Shown: positions 34,270 to 42,647, numbered from the stretch's first letter. The stretch: 45,440 nt of DNA from an uncultured Clostridia bacterium (GCA_947627755.1 CANQXD010000007.1:1-45440), one strand, 5' to 3'. A program made the numbers and translations. Notes: generated by a model from the letters alone, not told the origin.

Positions 34270-34322
34270 AAAATAAAAAAAGATTAAAAAGCAAACCAAA
34301 AAATGCGGTTTTTTTTTAATCT
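34270..34322 (-). promoter_or_regulatory. Leader terminator / attenuator of pyrG
   Basis: On the minus strand AGATTAAAAA (34313-34322) pairs with TTTTTAATCT (34281-34290), with AAACC/GGTTT inside, followed by a T-run, about 27 bases before the pyrG start. In Bacillus, CTP shortage causes G-repeat addition that prevents such a leader terminator forming. The initiating sequence here is not an obvious GGG, so the mechanism is unproven. Confidence 0.55.
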
Positions 34323-34449
34323 ATTCTTTATTTGTTCTATTGCATTTATATTATCATTAACATTTTTAAAATGCAATATTTTTTATCAAAATTTGTAGTA
34401 TTTTTTTTATTTGTTTGATATACTATAGAAAAACAAAGGAGGAATTAGA

Positions 34450-35172
34450 ATGACCCCACACAATGAAGCAAAAAAAGAAGATATTGCAAATATTGTTATT
34501 ATGCCTGGAGACCCTCTTCGTGCTAAATATATTGCAGAAATTTTTTTAGAAAACGCTAAACTTGTTAATTCTGTTCGTAATATGTATGCTTATACTGGAA
34601 ATTATAAAGGAAAAAGAATCACTGTTATGGCTTCTGGCATGGGAATGCCAAGTATGGCGATTTATGCCTACGAATTATATCATTTTTATGATGTAGATAC
34701 TATTATTCGTATTGGCTCTTGTGGTGCTTACGATAAAGATTTAAAACTATTTGACATTATTCTTTCTGAAAATTGTTTTACAGAAGGAAACTTTGCTTTA
34801 ACTTTTCATAACGAAATTTGCCATATTGTAGAATCTAATAATGAGTTAAATAAAGTCATTGAAGAAACAGCAAAAGAAAAACAAATTAATGTAATAAAAG
34901 GAAATACTGTTTGTGCTGAATTTTTTGATGTGTATTTAGAAGATATCAATCAATTTTTATCTAGAATTCCAAAGGATTTTCATCCAATTGGAGCAGAAAT
35001 GGAAGCCTTTGCCCTATTTTATATTGCAAAAGTTTTAAATAAAAAAGCTTCTTGCTTAATGAGTGTAGTAGATTCCAAATATATAGATGAAGTTGCTACC
35101 CCAGAGCAAAGAGAGACTGGCTTGAAAGATATGATTTTACTTGCTTTAGAAAGTACTTTAAAATTAAGTTAA
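34450..35172 (+). CDS. deoD: Purine nucleoside phosphorylase, DeoD type
   Basis: 240 residues of the trimeric-fold (hexameric) PNP-UDP family. MPGDPLRAKYIAE supplies the phosphate site, IRIGSCGAY is the family signature, and GAEMEAFALFYIAK holds the ribose-binding Met-Glu. The expected catalytic Asp lies in SVVDSKY. It splits purine nucleosides to base and ribose-1-phosphate for salvage. It is monocistronic and divergent from pyrG, with AAAGGAGG at the start. A GGCCTGTCCC-type repeat follows at 35201. Confidence 0.95.
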   Translation: MTPHNEAKKEDIANIVIMPGDPLRAKYIAEIFLENAKLVNSVRNMYAYTGNYKGKRITVMASGMGMPSMAIYAYELYHFYDVDTIIRIGSCGAYDKDLKLFDIILSENCFTEGNFALTFHNEICHIVESNNELNKVIEETAKEKQINVIKGNTVCAEFFDVYLEDINQFLSRIPKDFHPIGAEMEAFALFYIAKVLNKKASCLMSVVDSKYIDEVATPEQRETGLKDMILLALESTLKLS

Positions 35173-35200
35173 AAGTATTTCTTAGTTAATTTTTTATAAT

Positions 35201-35260
35201 AGGCCTGTCCCAAATGGCAATTTATTGCCAAAAAGGGGCGTCCCAAATGGCAATTTAGGC
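35201..35260. repeat. Second palindromic repeat family, copy A
   Basis: AGGCCTGTCCCAAATGGCAA is followed by TTTATTGCCAAAAAGGGGCG and TCCCAAATGGCAATTTAGGC. A matching copy lies at 42162-42216. TGGCAA/TTGCCA arms form a hairpin. Short GGGGCGTCCC similarity to the REP core suggests a related but distinct family. It lies just behind the deoD stop. Confidence 0.7.
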
Positions 35261-35266
35261 AAAAAA

Positions 35267-35306
35267 GTAAGGTACTCATGCGTTATACAACGTGAGTACC
35301 TTTTTT
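35267..35306. terminator. Bidirectional terminator between deoD and greA
   Basis: AAGGTACTCATG pairs imperfectly with CGTGAGTACCTT around CGTTATACAA, with A- and T-runs on the two sides. It would end greA on the minus strand and deoD on the plus strand. Confidence 0.8.
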
Positions 35307-35316
35307 CATCCGCTTT

Positions 35317-35796
35317 TTATTTTGTAATAGATAAAACTTTATATTTAATAACACCTGCTGGTGCATTTACTTCTACAATTTGACCTTTCTTTGCTCCCAT
35401 TAAGGCAGATCCTATTGGAGATTCATTTGAAATTTTATTTTGTGCTAAATCTACTTCTGTTGAGCCAACAATTGTATAAGTTTCTTCTTCTTCAAATTCC
35501 ATGTCAAATACTTTTACTACATTGCCTACTTGTACTGTTTTAGTATCAATTTCAGATTCATCTATAATTTTTGCATAGCGAATTTTATTTTCTAAATCTG
35601 CTATTTTTGCTTCATTTTCTGCTTGTGCTGTTTTTGCTTCGTCATATTCAGAGTTTTCTGATAAGTCGCCAAAACCTAGAGCAACTTTAATACGCTCTGC
35701 TACTTCTGCTCTTTTTTCTGTTCTTAAATAATTTAATTCCTTTTCTAATTTATCATAACCTTCTTGTGTTAATAATACTGCTTTATCTTCTTCCAT
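35317..35796 (-). CDS. greA: Transcription elongation factor GreA
   Basis: 159 residues. An N-terminal antiparallel coiled coil (LTQEGYDKLEKELNYLRTEKRAEVAERIKVA) is followed by the acidic tip SENSEYDEAK, which stimulates RNA cleavage by backtracked polymerase, and a C-terminal FKBP-like domain (ESPIGSALMGAKKGQIVEV). The ATG at 35796 is chosen because AAGGAGG precedes it; the open frame extends 11 codons further without one. Transcription ends at the hairpin 35267-35306. Confidence 0.96.
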   Translation of the reverse strand: MEEDKAVLLTQEGYDKLEKELNYLRTEKRAEVAERIKVALGFGDLSENSEYDEAKTAQAENEAKIADLENKIRYAKIIDESEIDTKTVQVGNVVKVFDMEFEEEETYTIVGSTEVDLAQNKISNESPIGSALMGAKKGQIVEVNAPAGVIKYKVLSITK

Positions 35797-35900
35797 AGTC
35801 CTTCCTCCTTGTATATAATAAGTTTTCAAAATCGATAAAAATTATACATAAAATTCTATGTATAATTTTTTTAGTCGCCCTTTATATTAATCTAATTTTT

Positions 35901-36806
35901 TTAATTTGTCAATATTTTTTGCCAATTTCGTAGTTCTTTTTTATCAATTTTTCCATGATTGCCATATAAATTTTCTATTTTTGCTACAGTTTTACCTGTA
36001 TTGCTCTCTTGCAAGCTTTCATATATTTCTAATTGCACAAATTCATCTTCTAGTTTATTTTGCTGTATCCACTGCATATTTTCTTCGTTTAGTTGTAGTT
36101 CTATTGTTTGTACCATAATTCCTTGAAATCCTTGTATTTGAATTGTTTTTTCTTGTGCTATATTAATGAAAATACTATTTCTAAAAATTGAATATTCGGT
36201 CAGTTGTTCATTTGAAAAATCTAAATTAATAATAATTTTTGCTTTTTTTAAGCTTTTTTTCTTATTGTTCGAAACACTCATCATAATTCCTTGTTCTTGT
36301 AATATTTCTTCTAATGCTTTATATTTTTCTATTTCTTTTGTGATGATATTCATAGTTTTTACTTTTGGTGCTATTTTTTTTATTAAATTTGTACTTTCTG
36401 CCGTATATTGGTTAGCTAATAAATAAATGTCTTGTAAAGCAAGTGGCTGTTCTTCTAATATATTTTCTAATAAATTTTCTATTGAATATATGTAAGTTAA
36501 TTTACCATCTACTATTTTATAACCTTGAAAATATGCCTTATATGGTTTTATCTTTTTGGCTAATACTATTTGCATTTTTTGTGTTTTTGTTTTTTCTTTT
36601 TCTAACTTTTTTATTATTTTTTTATATGTTGTTTCTTTTTCTACATTAGAAATAAGGTATAATTTCTTATTTTCTCCTATTTCTTTTTTACGAATGTAAT
36701 TTATTTTTTTTATGATGTTATATGTAATATTTTTTATCCAATTAGGAAGATTATATTTGGTAAAAATTTCTTCTTTTTTCCATTCTTTTATATATATTGT
36801 AATCAT
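35901..36806 (-). CDS. Uncharacterised protein, possibly Rossmann-like
   Basis: I recognise no family. The 301-residue basic protein has no signal or membrane segment. Lys-rich N-terminal helices are followed by a middle part whose alternating strands and helices (QDIYLLANQY...VKTMNIITKEIEKYKALEEIL...KAKIIINLDF) resemble a dinucleotide-fold or shikimate-dehydrogenase-like layout. The C-terminal LRNWQKILTN is short. It directly follows the GH18 gene. Its GGTAGGTG ribosome binding site is buried in a hairpin (36810-36856). Confidence 0.7.
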   Translation of the reverse strand: MITIYIKEWKKEEIFTKYNLPNWIKNITYNIIKKINYIRKKEIGENKKLYLISNVEKETTYKKIIKKLEKEKTKTQKMQIVLAKKIKPYKAYFQGYKIVDGKLTYIYSIENLLENILEEQPLALQDIYLLANQYTAESTNLIKKIAPKVKTMNIITKEIEKYKALEEILQEQGIMMSVSNNKKKSLKKAKIIINLDFSNEQLTEYSIFRNSIFINIAQEKTIQIQGFQGIMVQTIELQLNEENMQWIQQNKLEDEFVQLEIYESLQESNTGKTVAKIENLYGNHGKIDKKELRNWQKILTN

Positions 36807-36809
36807 AAA

Positions 36810-36856
36810 TAAACACCTACCTATAACTTGTTTTATTATATGTAGGTGTTTGTCTT
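36810..36856 (-). promoter_or_regulatory. Hairpin masking the ribosome binding site of the 301-residue gene
   Basis: AAACACCTAC (36810-36819) pairs with GTAGGTGTTT (36841-36850). On the minus strand the 3' arm holds GGTAGGTG directly upstream of the ATG. It may be a transcription stop for the GH18 gene, a translational control element, or both. Confidence 0.5.
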
Positions 36857-36865
36857 ATATTCCTA

Positions 36866-38539
36866 TTATTTTATTTCTTCTGCAACTACATTCCAAAAAT
36901 TAGATGTTTCAAAATCTTTTTGCCAGTAAGCTGCTCCTGCTAAATTATATTGTTTCATTAATGCAAATTTTGCTTTAATTGATGTTTCTTCTTCTAACCA
37001 CATTTTATAGGTTTTACCACTTTTTTGATATTCAACATAGTATTGTTTTTTACTATCGTCCCATTTTCTTTCTACATCTGCTGGAAGTGTAGAATCTATA
37101 CTTTTCATTAGAACAACTTCACTACTCAAATTGCTTCCACTTTCTTTCCATAGTCTTGTATAAAGTGGCATTCCTAAAATTATTTTACTTGGAGCTACTT
37201 CTTCTCTATCAATAAATTTATTAAGATTTAATTCTACCCAGTCTGCTCCTGCTGTTGTTCCTGCTTCTTTTGAAGCATTTCCATATTGGTCATAAGCCAT
37301 AAAAATTAAATAATCTGCTACTTTTCCTAATTTATTTCTGTTGTAACATTCTGACCAATCTTCACTACCATCTGGCGCTGTTACATCAACAGAAAGCACT
37401 TTTCCATAGTCTCTTAACCTTGGAGCAAGTTCTATAATGAATTGAGAAAACATATCTTTATTAGAAATTTTCATATATTCAAAGTCGATGTTAATTCCGT
37501 CTAACTGATAAGTTAGTACAAGATTTACAATATTATTGATTAGTTTTTCTCTTAATTTGTAGTCTTGCAATATTTCTGTTGTAGTATCTTGAATGTCTGG
37601 AGAGCATGCATTGGAAATCATAGGCCATACTTTATAGCCATTGTCGTGTGCCCACTGAATATATTCCTTACCTTTTTCTCCAATTTTTACGTTTAATTCA
37701 CCTTTTCCCAAATTGACTAATTCAGCAAAAGATGGAGAAACTACATTTATACCTTTAATGGTAGTTCCTGTTCTGTTTGGTACAGCACTTGTATAATAGT
37801 CCCAAGCAATGCTTACTTTTCCTTCAATTTGTTTCGTTGGCTCCATATTTTCTCGTAATGTATAAACATTTGCTATATCCTTTGTATATCCTATGTATCC
37901 TAGTGAAGTTCTTACTTTATTCCATCCACTTTCTAATTCTTCTATTACAATAATACTCTTTCCTTGCTCTACTTTGTCTAAAGTTTTTGAAAAAATAGTT
38001 GGCTTATATTTTATAGAAATATTTTTTGAAGCATTTGCATTTTTTTGTTCTCTGTCTAATGAATCAATAGTTAAAATGTTGCTTTCTTTTTGATAATCTA
38101 CTTCTACATGATAAACGTTTTCCATTTCTGAAAATGGCACATAAAGCTCTCCATCTTTTTTGGTTGCTGCTCCACTTATTTTTATTTTACTACCATTTAT
38201 TGATATTTCATTTTTGCCAATTGGTAGTATAGCAAGCTTTGTTTCTGATGATGTAATGATTTGGTCATATTTGTTATCATAAAAAACATCTTCATCAAAA
38301 AAATTTGCTATATCTTTTGTTGATATGTAAATAATATCATTTTCTATAAATGCGTCTAATTTCATACTTTCGGTTACATCATTATTGTTTATAATAACGC
38401 TTATTTTTCCTTTTGTATTTTTTCTAATATAATTTGGTGCTAAGTTAATAACAACGCCAATGAAAGCTATAAATATAGCTACTATAATAAATTTTTTAAG
38501 CCAATGCGATTTTTCTTTTTTTCCTTTTTTTGCTCTCAT
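36866..38539 (-). CDS. Membrane-anchored GH18 glycoside hydrolase with copper-amine-oxidase-like N-domain
   Basis: 557 residues: an N-terminal membrane segment (about 16-36), a copper-amine-oxidase-N-like domain (about 40-165), an SH3-like region (about 175-230) and a C-terminal GH18 barrel. The catalytic signature is LDGINIDFEYM (DxxDxDxE). The layout resembles spore and wall enzymes such as YaaH/YdhD, which hydrolyse peptidoglycan N-acetylglucosamine bonds, but the targeting domain is not LysM. It starts behind AGAAGGAG. A cell-wall or cortex role is likely but not proven. Confidence 0.85.
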   Translation of the reverse strand: MRAKKGKKEKSHWLKKFIIVAIFIAFIGVVINLAPNYIRKNTKGKISVIINNNDVTESMKLDAFIENDIIYISTKDIANFFDEDVFYDNKYDQIITSSETKLAILPIGKNEISINGSKIKISGAATKKDGELYVPFSEMENVYHVEVDYQKESNILTIDSLDREQKNANASKNISIKYKPTIFSKTLDKVEQGKSIIVIEELESGWNKVRTSLGYIGYTKDIANVYTLRENMEPTKQIEGKVSIAWDYYTSAVPNRTGTTIKGINVVSPSFAELVNLGKGELNVKIGEKGKEYIQWAHDNGYKVWPMISNACSPDIQDTTTEILQDYKLREKLINNIVNLVLTYQLDGINIDFEYMKISNKDMFSQFIIELAPRLRDYGKVLSVDVTAPDGSEDWSECYNRNKLGKVADYLIFMAYDQYGNASKEAGTTAGADWVELNLNKFIDREEVAPSKIILGMPLYTRLWKESGSNLSSEVVLMKSIDSTLPADVERKWDDSKKQYYVEYQKSGKTYKMWLEEETSIKAKFALMKQYNLAGAAYWQKDFETSNFWNVVAEEIK

Positions 38540-38765
38540 ATTTGCTCCTTCTTTTTACTTCATTTTGATATTTCTATCTTATCTTATCTTTTTAGACTTT
38601 TCAAGTTTTTTCTTTTTATTTAAGAAAAAAATTTTTTATCTCTTTTTCTTATTTGCTATTTTAATTGTTTTTTTATAAAAATCAATCTTTTTAAGAATTT
38701 GTATAAATTTCAAATTTTAGGAAAATATATAGGTAGAAAAAAACGTAAAGAAAGGATGATAATTC

Positions 38766-38975
38766 ATGGAAAAACATATTCACGTTACAGGAACTTCTGT
38801 AGTATCTTGGAAAGATGCAATTTTACAAACAATTTCAGAGGCTTCTAAAACATTAGATTATTTAACTGAGGTAAAAATTTTAGATCAAAGAGCAAAAATC
38901 AATGGTAAAAAGATTGATGAATACATTGTTGATTTAGATTTATCTTTTACTATTGACCGCGATAGAGATGAATAG
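38766..38975 (+). CDS. Dodecin family protein
   Basis: 69 residues, matching dodecin size and pattern: VTGTSVVSWKDAILQTISEASKTLDYL (strand-helix), then EVKILDQRAKINGKKIDEYIVDLDLSFTID (strands). Dodecins are flavin-binding dodecamers, but the usual Trp stacking position cannot be confirmed and other small ligands are possible. AAAGAAAGG lies about ten bases before the ATG. It lies 19 bases before spoVAC on the same strand and may be expressed with the spore operon, which would be unusual. Confidence 0.75.
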   Translation: MEKHIHVTGTSVVSWKDAILQTISEASKTLDYLTEVKILDQRAKINGKKIDEYIVDLDLSFTIDRDRDE

Positions 38976-38994
38976 AAAGGAACGTGATGGATAA

Positions 38995-39438
38995 ATGAAT
39001 CCAATAGAAACACAAAAACAATATAGTGATTATGTGGATAAAAAATCACCTAATTCCCCTATTTTAAAAAACTGTTTTAATGCGTTTTGGGTAGGTGGCC
39101 TTATTTGTTCCATTGGACAAATTATTTTTGATTTTTGTAAATACAAAGAAATGGATGTAACTTCTTCGAATACGGTTGTATCTATTGTTTTAATTGGTAT
39201 CGCTGCCTTTTTAACAGGGCTTAATATTTTTAATAAAATAGGAAAATTTGCAGGAGCAGGCTCTTTAATTCCAATTACCGGATTTGCTAACTCAATTGTA
39301 TCTCCTGCCATTGAATATAAATCAGAAGGCTACGTAATGGGCGTAGGTGGCAAAATGTTTACTGTTGCAGGTCCTGTTTTAGTATTTGGTATATCTGCCT
39401 CTGTTATTATTGGTATTATTGCTACTTTATTTGCGTAA
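38995..39438 (+). CDS. spoVAC: Stage V sporulation protein AC
   Basis: 147 residues with four membrane segments and the family features NAFWVGGLICSIGQI and a conserved Gly-rich AGAGSLIPITGFANSIVSPAIEYKSEG. SpoVAC forms part of the inner spore membrane channel for calcium-dipicolinic acid. It is the first spoVA gene of the operon here. AGAAAGGA lies upstream. It ends at a REPIN separating it from spoVAD. Confidence 0.93.
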   Translation: MNPIETQKQYSDYVDKKSPNSPILKNCFNAFWVGGLICSIGQIIFDFCKYKEMDVTSSNTVVSIVLIGIAAFLTGLNIFNKIGKFAGAGSLIPITGFANSIVSPAIEYKSEGYVMGVGGKMFTVAGPVLVFGISASVIIGIIATLFA

Positions 39439-39548
39439 TTACCATTAGGGACGTTTCCTTTTGGTATATCTGTCACTTTTGGTATATTATAAAATTTAAA
39501 GTTACCATTAGGGACAGATATACCAAAAGGAAACGTCCCCGATGGTAA
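39439..39548. repeat. REPIN between spoVAC and spoVAD
   Basis: TTACCATTAGGGACGTTTCC on the left and the inverse GGAAACGTCCCCGATGGTAA on the right flank a short AT spacer; inner arms are TATATCTGTCACTT and GGGACAGATATACC. It begins immediately at the spoVAC stop and ends just before the spoVAD ribosome binding site. Confidence 0.85.
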
Positions 39549-39567
39549 CTAAGAAAGGATGATAATT

Positions 39568-40581
39568 TTGAATCGATTAGGTAAACAAACTATTCATTTT
39601 GATAATCCACCCACAATTGTAGAAACTGCCTCTATTGTTGGTCCAAAAGAAGCACAAGGTCCTATGGCTGGCTATTTTGACCAATGTTTAGAAGATGAGT
39701 TTTGGGGTGAAAAAACATGGGAAAAAGCAGAAAGTAAGATTATAAAAGAAACCGTCAATTTGGCTGTTACGAAATCTGGAATTCCCGCAAGTAATATAGA
39801 TTTCTGCTTTGCAGGTGATTTGCTCAACCAATGTATTTCTTCTAGCTTTGGTTTAAGAGAACTAAATATTCCGTTCTTTGGAATTTTTGGTGCTTGCTCT
39901 ACTTTTGTTGAAGGTATATGCCTTGCTAGTATTTGTATTGAAGCAGGTGCGGCAAATAATGTTTTATGTGCTACTTCTAGCCATTTCTGCAGTGCTGAAA
40001 AGCAATTTCGCTTTCCTTTAGAGCTTGGAAATCAAAGACCTCCAACAGCACAATGGACTGTTACTGGTTCTGGCGCAGCTGTGTTATCTTCCTCTGGAAA
40101 TGGCCCTTTTATTACACACATTACTCCTGGTAAAATTGTAGATATGGGAATTAAAGATGCTAATAACATGGGAGCTGCTATGGCCCCTGCTGCTTTTGAT
40201 ACTTTGATTACTCATTTTGAAGACACTGGAAGAAAGCCAAGTTATTATGATGCTATTATTACTGGAGATTTAGGTCATATAGGTAAAGATATTTTAGAAG
40301 ATTTATGTAAGACAAAAGGATATAATATCAATGCTAATTATGATGATTGTGGTGTTTTAATTTTTGATAAATCAAAACAAGATACTCATAGTGGTGGTAG
40401 CGGTTGTGCTTGCATTGGTACAGTATTTTCTGGCTATTTCTTCAAACAACTACGTGAGAAAAAAATAAATAAAATTTTGCTTATGGCAACAGGTGCTTTA
40501 ACAAATGCCACTACTTCTCAACAAGGTGAGTCTATCCCTGGCATTGCCCATGCCATTGCTATTGAAAATGAAAAATGCTAA
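39568..40581 (+). CDS. spoVAD: Stage V sporulation protein AD
   Basis: 337 residues with a thiolase-like fold (IPFFGIFGACSTFVEGICLAS; KAKNNAAH-type segments absent). SpoVAD binds dipicolinic acid and delivers it into the forespore. A TTG at 39568 is taken as start because AAGAAAGGATGATAATT is the same leader as before the dodecin ATG and gives the normal N-terminus NRLGKQTIHFDNPPT. The ATG at 39559 overlaps the ribosome binding site. REPINs lie on both sides. Confidence 0.93.
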   Translation: MNRLGKQTIHFDNPPTIVETASIVGPKEAQGPMAGYFDQCLEDEFWGEKTWEKAESKIIKETVNLAVTKSGIPASNIDFCFAGDLLNQCISSSFGLRELNIPFFGIFGACSTFVEGICLASICIEAGAANNVLCATSSHFCSAEKQFRFPLELGNQRPPTAQWTVTGSGAAVLSSSGNGPFITHITPGKIVDMGIKDANNMGAAMAPAAFDTLITHFEDTGRKPSYYDAIITGDLGHIGKDILEDLCKTKGYNINANYDDCGVLIFDKSKQDTHSGGSGCACIGTVFSGYFFKQLREKKINKILLMATGALTNATTSQQGESIPGIAHAIAIENEKC

Positions 40582-40592
40582 TGTACCATTTG

Positions 40593-40702
40593 GTACCATT
40601 GGGGACGTTTCCTTTTGGTATATCTGTCCCTTTTGGTATATTATAAAATATAAAATTACCTTTAGGGACAGATTTACCTTTAGGAAACGTCCCCAATGGT
40701 AC
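40593..40702. repeat. REPIN between spoVAD and spoVAE
   Basis: GTACCATTGGGGACGTTTCC and its inverse GGAAACGTCCCCAATGGTAC face each other across a short AT spacer. An extra partial GTACCATTTG lies at 40583. It separates spoVAD from spoVAE and is read through in frame upstream of spoVAE, though not translated under the chosen start. Confidence 0.85.
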
Positions 40703-40726
40703 AATGGTAAGGAAGGAGATTTTAAA

Positions 40727-41113
40727 ATGGAATTTATACAGAGTATTGACTGGATGCAATTATTGCGTTGCTTTGTGGTTGGAGGTCTTATTTGCATTGT
40801 TGGTCAAGTTTTAATTGATAAAACAAAATTAACCCCTGCTAGAATTTTGGTCGTGTTTGTTACTTTAGGTGCTATTTTAGGTGGGCTTGGTATTTATAAA
40901 TATATTATTGATTTTGCTGGCTGTGGCGCTACTGTTCCTCTTACTGGCTTTGGTGCTAATCTTGCTAAAGGTGCAATAGAATCTGTACAAGAAAATGGTT
41001 TACTTGGAGCCTTTATTGGAGGAGTAAAAGCATCTGCTGGTGGTATTGCTGCTGCAGTATTCTTTGGATACTTAGCTTCTTTAATTTCAAAGCCAAAAAT
41101 GAAGAAGCAATAG
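40727..41113 (+). CDS. spoVAE: Stage V sporulation protein AE
   Basis: 128 residues with three to four membrane segments and the motifs CFVVGGLICIVGQVLID and GCGATVPLTGFGANLAKGAIES typical of SpoVAE/SpoVAEb, a partner of SpoVAC in the DPA channel. The ATG at 40727 follows GGAAGGAG. The open frame runs back to 40505 only because REPIN sequence happens to lack stops. A terminator follows at 41121-41162. Confidence 0.93.
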   Translation: MEFIQSIDWMQLLRCFVVGGLICIVGQVLIDKTKLTPARILVVFVTLGAILGGLGIYKYIIDFAGCGATVPLTGFGANLAKGAIESVQENGLLGAFIGGVKASAGGIAAAVFFGYLASLISKPKMKKQ

Positions 41114-41120
41114 ACTTTAA

Positions 41121-41164
41121 TAGACACGAAAAAAACTTGCAAGTTTGCAAGTTTTTTCATGTCT
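41121..41164. terminator. Terminator of the spoVA operon
   Basis: AAAAAAACTTGCAA pairs with TTGCAAGTTTTTT around GTTT or a shorter loop, extended by GACACG/CATGTC. A- and T-runs on either side suggest use in both directions, with the small gene at 41187 converging on it. Confidence 0.8.
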
Positions 41165-41186
41165 TAAACTACAATCGTTCTTAATT

Positions 41187-41357
41187 TTAAGTTTTAGCCT
41201 TTCCTTCTAAGAGTTCTACCAAGTCATTGGAGTAAATTCCAGCCTCATCTAAAACATAGGCTATATGACTATTAGTGGCTTCAATGTGCTTGGTGATACT
41301 CCGTCCTTCCTCGTTCGTAACAATAATCGTCATAGATGCTTTTTTTCCTTCTGCCAT
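41187..41357 (-). CDS. Small uncharacterised protein
   Basis: 56 residues from the ATG at 41357, with AAGGAG about ten bases upstream; the open frame to 41402 has none. The sequence (ASMTIIVTNEEGRSITKHIEA...YVLDEAGIYSNDLVELLEG) looks like a small beta-alpha fold. I cannot assign a family. It contains an in-frame CGG (Gly-Arg-Ser). It lies 14 bases beyond the spoVA terminator and is transcribed against it. Confidence 0.6.
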   Translation of the reverse strand: MAEGKKASMTIIVTNEEGRSITKHIEATNSHIAYVLDEAGIYSNDLVELLEGKAKT

Positions 41358-41415
41358 ATTGTTTAAGCTCCTTTCAAAGTTTATAAAAAAATTATAACAC
41401 AAATTATGTTGATTT

Positions 41416-42000
41416 TCAATATATTTTCTTTATTTTATCATACACATCATACCAACTAAATACTCTTGTAATGTTATTTCCTTCTAAGTTTTTGTTATAT
41501 TGATTGTCAAAACAGAATACTGGTAATTTTTCTGCTACATTTTTAATTTGTTCTGGACTATCTTCTATTAAAAGTTCTATATAATTTCCTACACAATATG
41601 GAAGTTTGTTACCTTCTGTATAAATTATTTTATCATAACAAATATCATTATCTTTTAGCCATACATCTACTAATTCTTTCATTTTTCCGTAATATTCATC
41701 TGGCATTCCATATTCATTTCTTGCTGTTACAATACAAATTTCATGTCCTTCTTCTTTTAGTTTATGAATTACCTCTGTTGCGAAGTCTCTTACTGGATAC
41801 TTTGTTGCATAATAAACTAAATATTCATTCCAAAACTTTAATGTTTGTTCTTCTGTCCAATGAAATGCTTTTGCTTCATCATAATAACCTGTTTCTATTT
41901 CAATTGGTAAATTATTTTCTATGCAGAATTTTGTTCCATAATCTACGATAAATCTTTCTATATCTGTTAGTACTCCATCAATATCAATTCCTATTCTCAT
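41416..42000 (-). CDS. HAD-family 5'-nucleotidase-like protein
   Basis: 194 residues with HAD motifs IDIDGVLTD (nucleophile and acid Asp, residues 4-12), VTARNEYG (motif II Thr) and LLIEDSPEQI (motif IV acidic). The cap insertion is short and helical (EAKAFHWTEEQTLKFWNEYL). The pattern is that of the NT5C/YqfW-type putative nucleotidases of Firmicutes; the substrate is unproven. AAAGGAGG precedes the ATG. Confidence 0.82.
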   Translation of the reverse strand: MRIGIDIDGVLTDIERFIVDYGTKFCIENNLPIEIETGYYDEAKAFHWTEEQTLKFWNEYLVYYATKYPVRDFATEVIHKLKEEGHEICIVTARNEYGMPDEYYGKMKELVDVWLKDNDICYDKIIYTEGNKLPYCVGNYIELLIEDSPEQIKNVAEKLPVFCFDNQYNKNLEGNNITRVFSWYDVYDKIKKIY

Positions 42001-42161
42001 TTGTTTCTTCCTCCTTTTTAATTTGCGTCATATTTACAATATGTGAATTTTACTAATATTACTATATTTTATTTTTGTTATTGATATATTACCTTTAATT
42101 ACAAAATTCGTCAAGATTCTACAATGTATTTTTTAACTTATTTTTCACTATTTTTAAATAA

Positions 42162-42216
42162 GAGGCCTGTCCCAAATGGCATTTTATTGCCAAAAAGGGG
42201 CGTCCCAAATGGCAAT
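42162..42216. repeat. Second palindromic repeat family, copy B
   Basis: GAGGCCTGTCCCAAATGGCA is followed by TTTTATTGCCAAAAAGGGGC and GTCCCAAATGGCAAT. It matches copy A at 35201-35260 apart from a few bases. It lies between rplT and the nucleotidase gene. Confidence 0.7.
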
Positions 42217-42296
42217 AAAAAAATGCAAAACACGATTTTGTATTTTACATTTCTTTATATTTTTGAATTATTATTTTATAATTTTTTATTTAAGTT

Positions 42297-42647
42297 TTAT
42301 GCTTTTTTTGCAATTTCTACAATTTCAGTAAATGCTTTTGGATCGCTAACAGCTAATTCTGCAAGCATTTTTCTGTTTACTACAATATTTGCTTTTTTCA
42401 TTCCAGCAATTAGTTTGCTGTAAGTTGTTCCATTCATTCTTGCTGCTGCATTGATTCTTGCAATCCATAATTTTCTGAAGTTAGATTTTTTATCTTTTCT
42501 TCCTACATAAGCATACATTCCTGATTTCATAACAGCTTGTTTTGCCATTCTGAATCTATAATGTTTTGCTCCATAATAACCTTTTGCTCTTTTTAATATT
42601 TTTTTATGTTTTTTACGAGTTATTCTTGCTGTTTTTACTCTTGCCAT
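42297..42647 (-). CDS. rplT: Ribosomal protein bL20
   Basis: 116 residues from the ATG at 42647 (ribosome binding site AAGGAAGGTG). The sequence ([19 protein letters not shown]...[19 protein letters not shown]) is full-length bL20, an early-assembly 50S protein that also represses its operon by binding the leader RNA. It is third in infC-rpmI-rplT. The three extra codons in the open frame to 42656 precede the ribosome binding site region. Confidence 0.97.
   Translation of the reverse strand: MARVKTARITRKKHKKILKRAKGYYGAKHYRFRMAKQAVMKSGMYAYVGRKDKKSNFRKLWIARINAAARMNGTTYSKLIAGMKKANIVVNRKMLAELAVSDPKAFTEIVEIAKKA

Noticed and set aside
40505-40726. A longer SpoVAE with about 74 extra N-terminal residues
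   Set aside because: The extension overlaps spoVAD and a REPIN and lacks a ribosome binding site; the ATG at 40727 has GGAAGGAG and gives normal family length.
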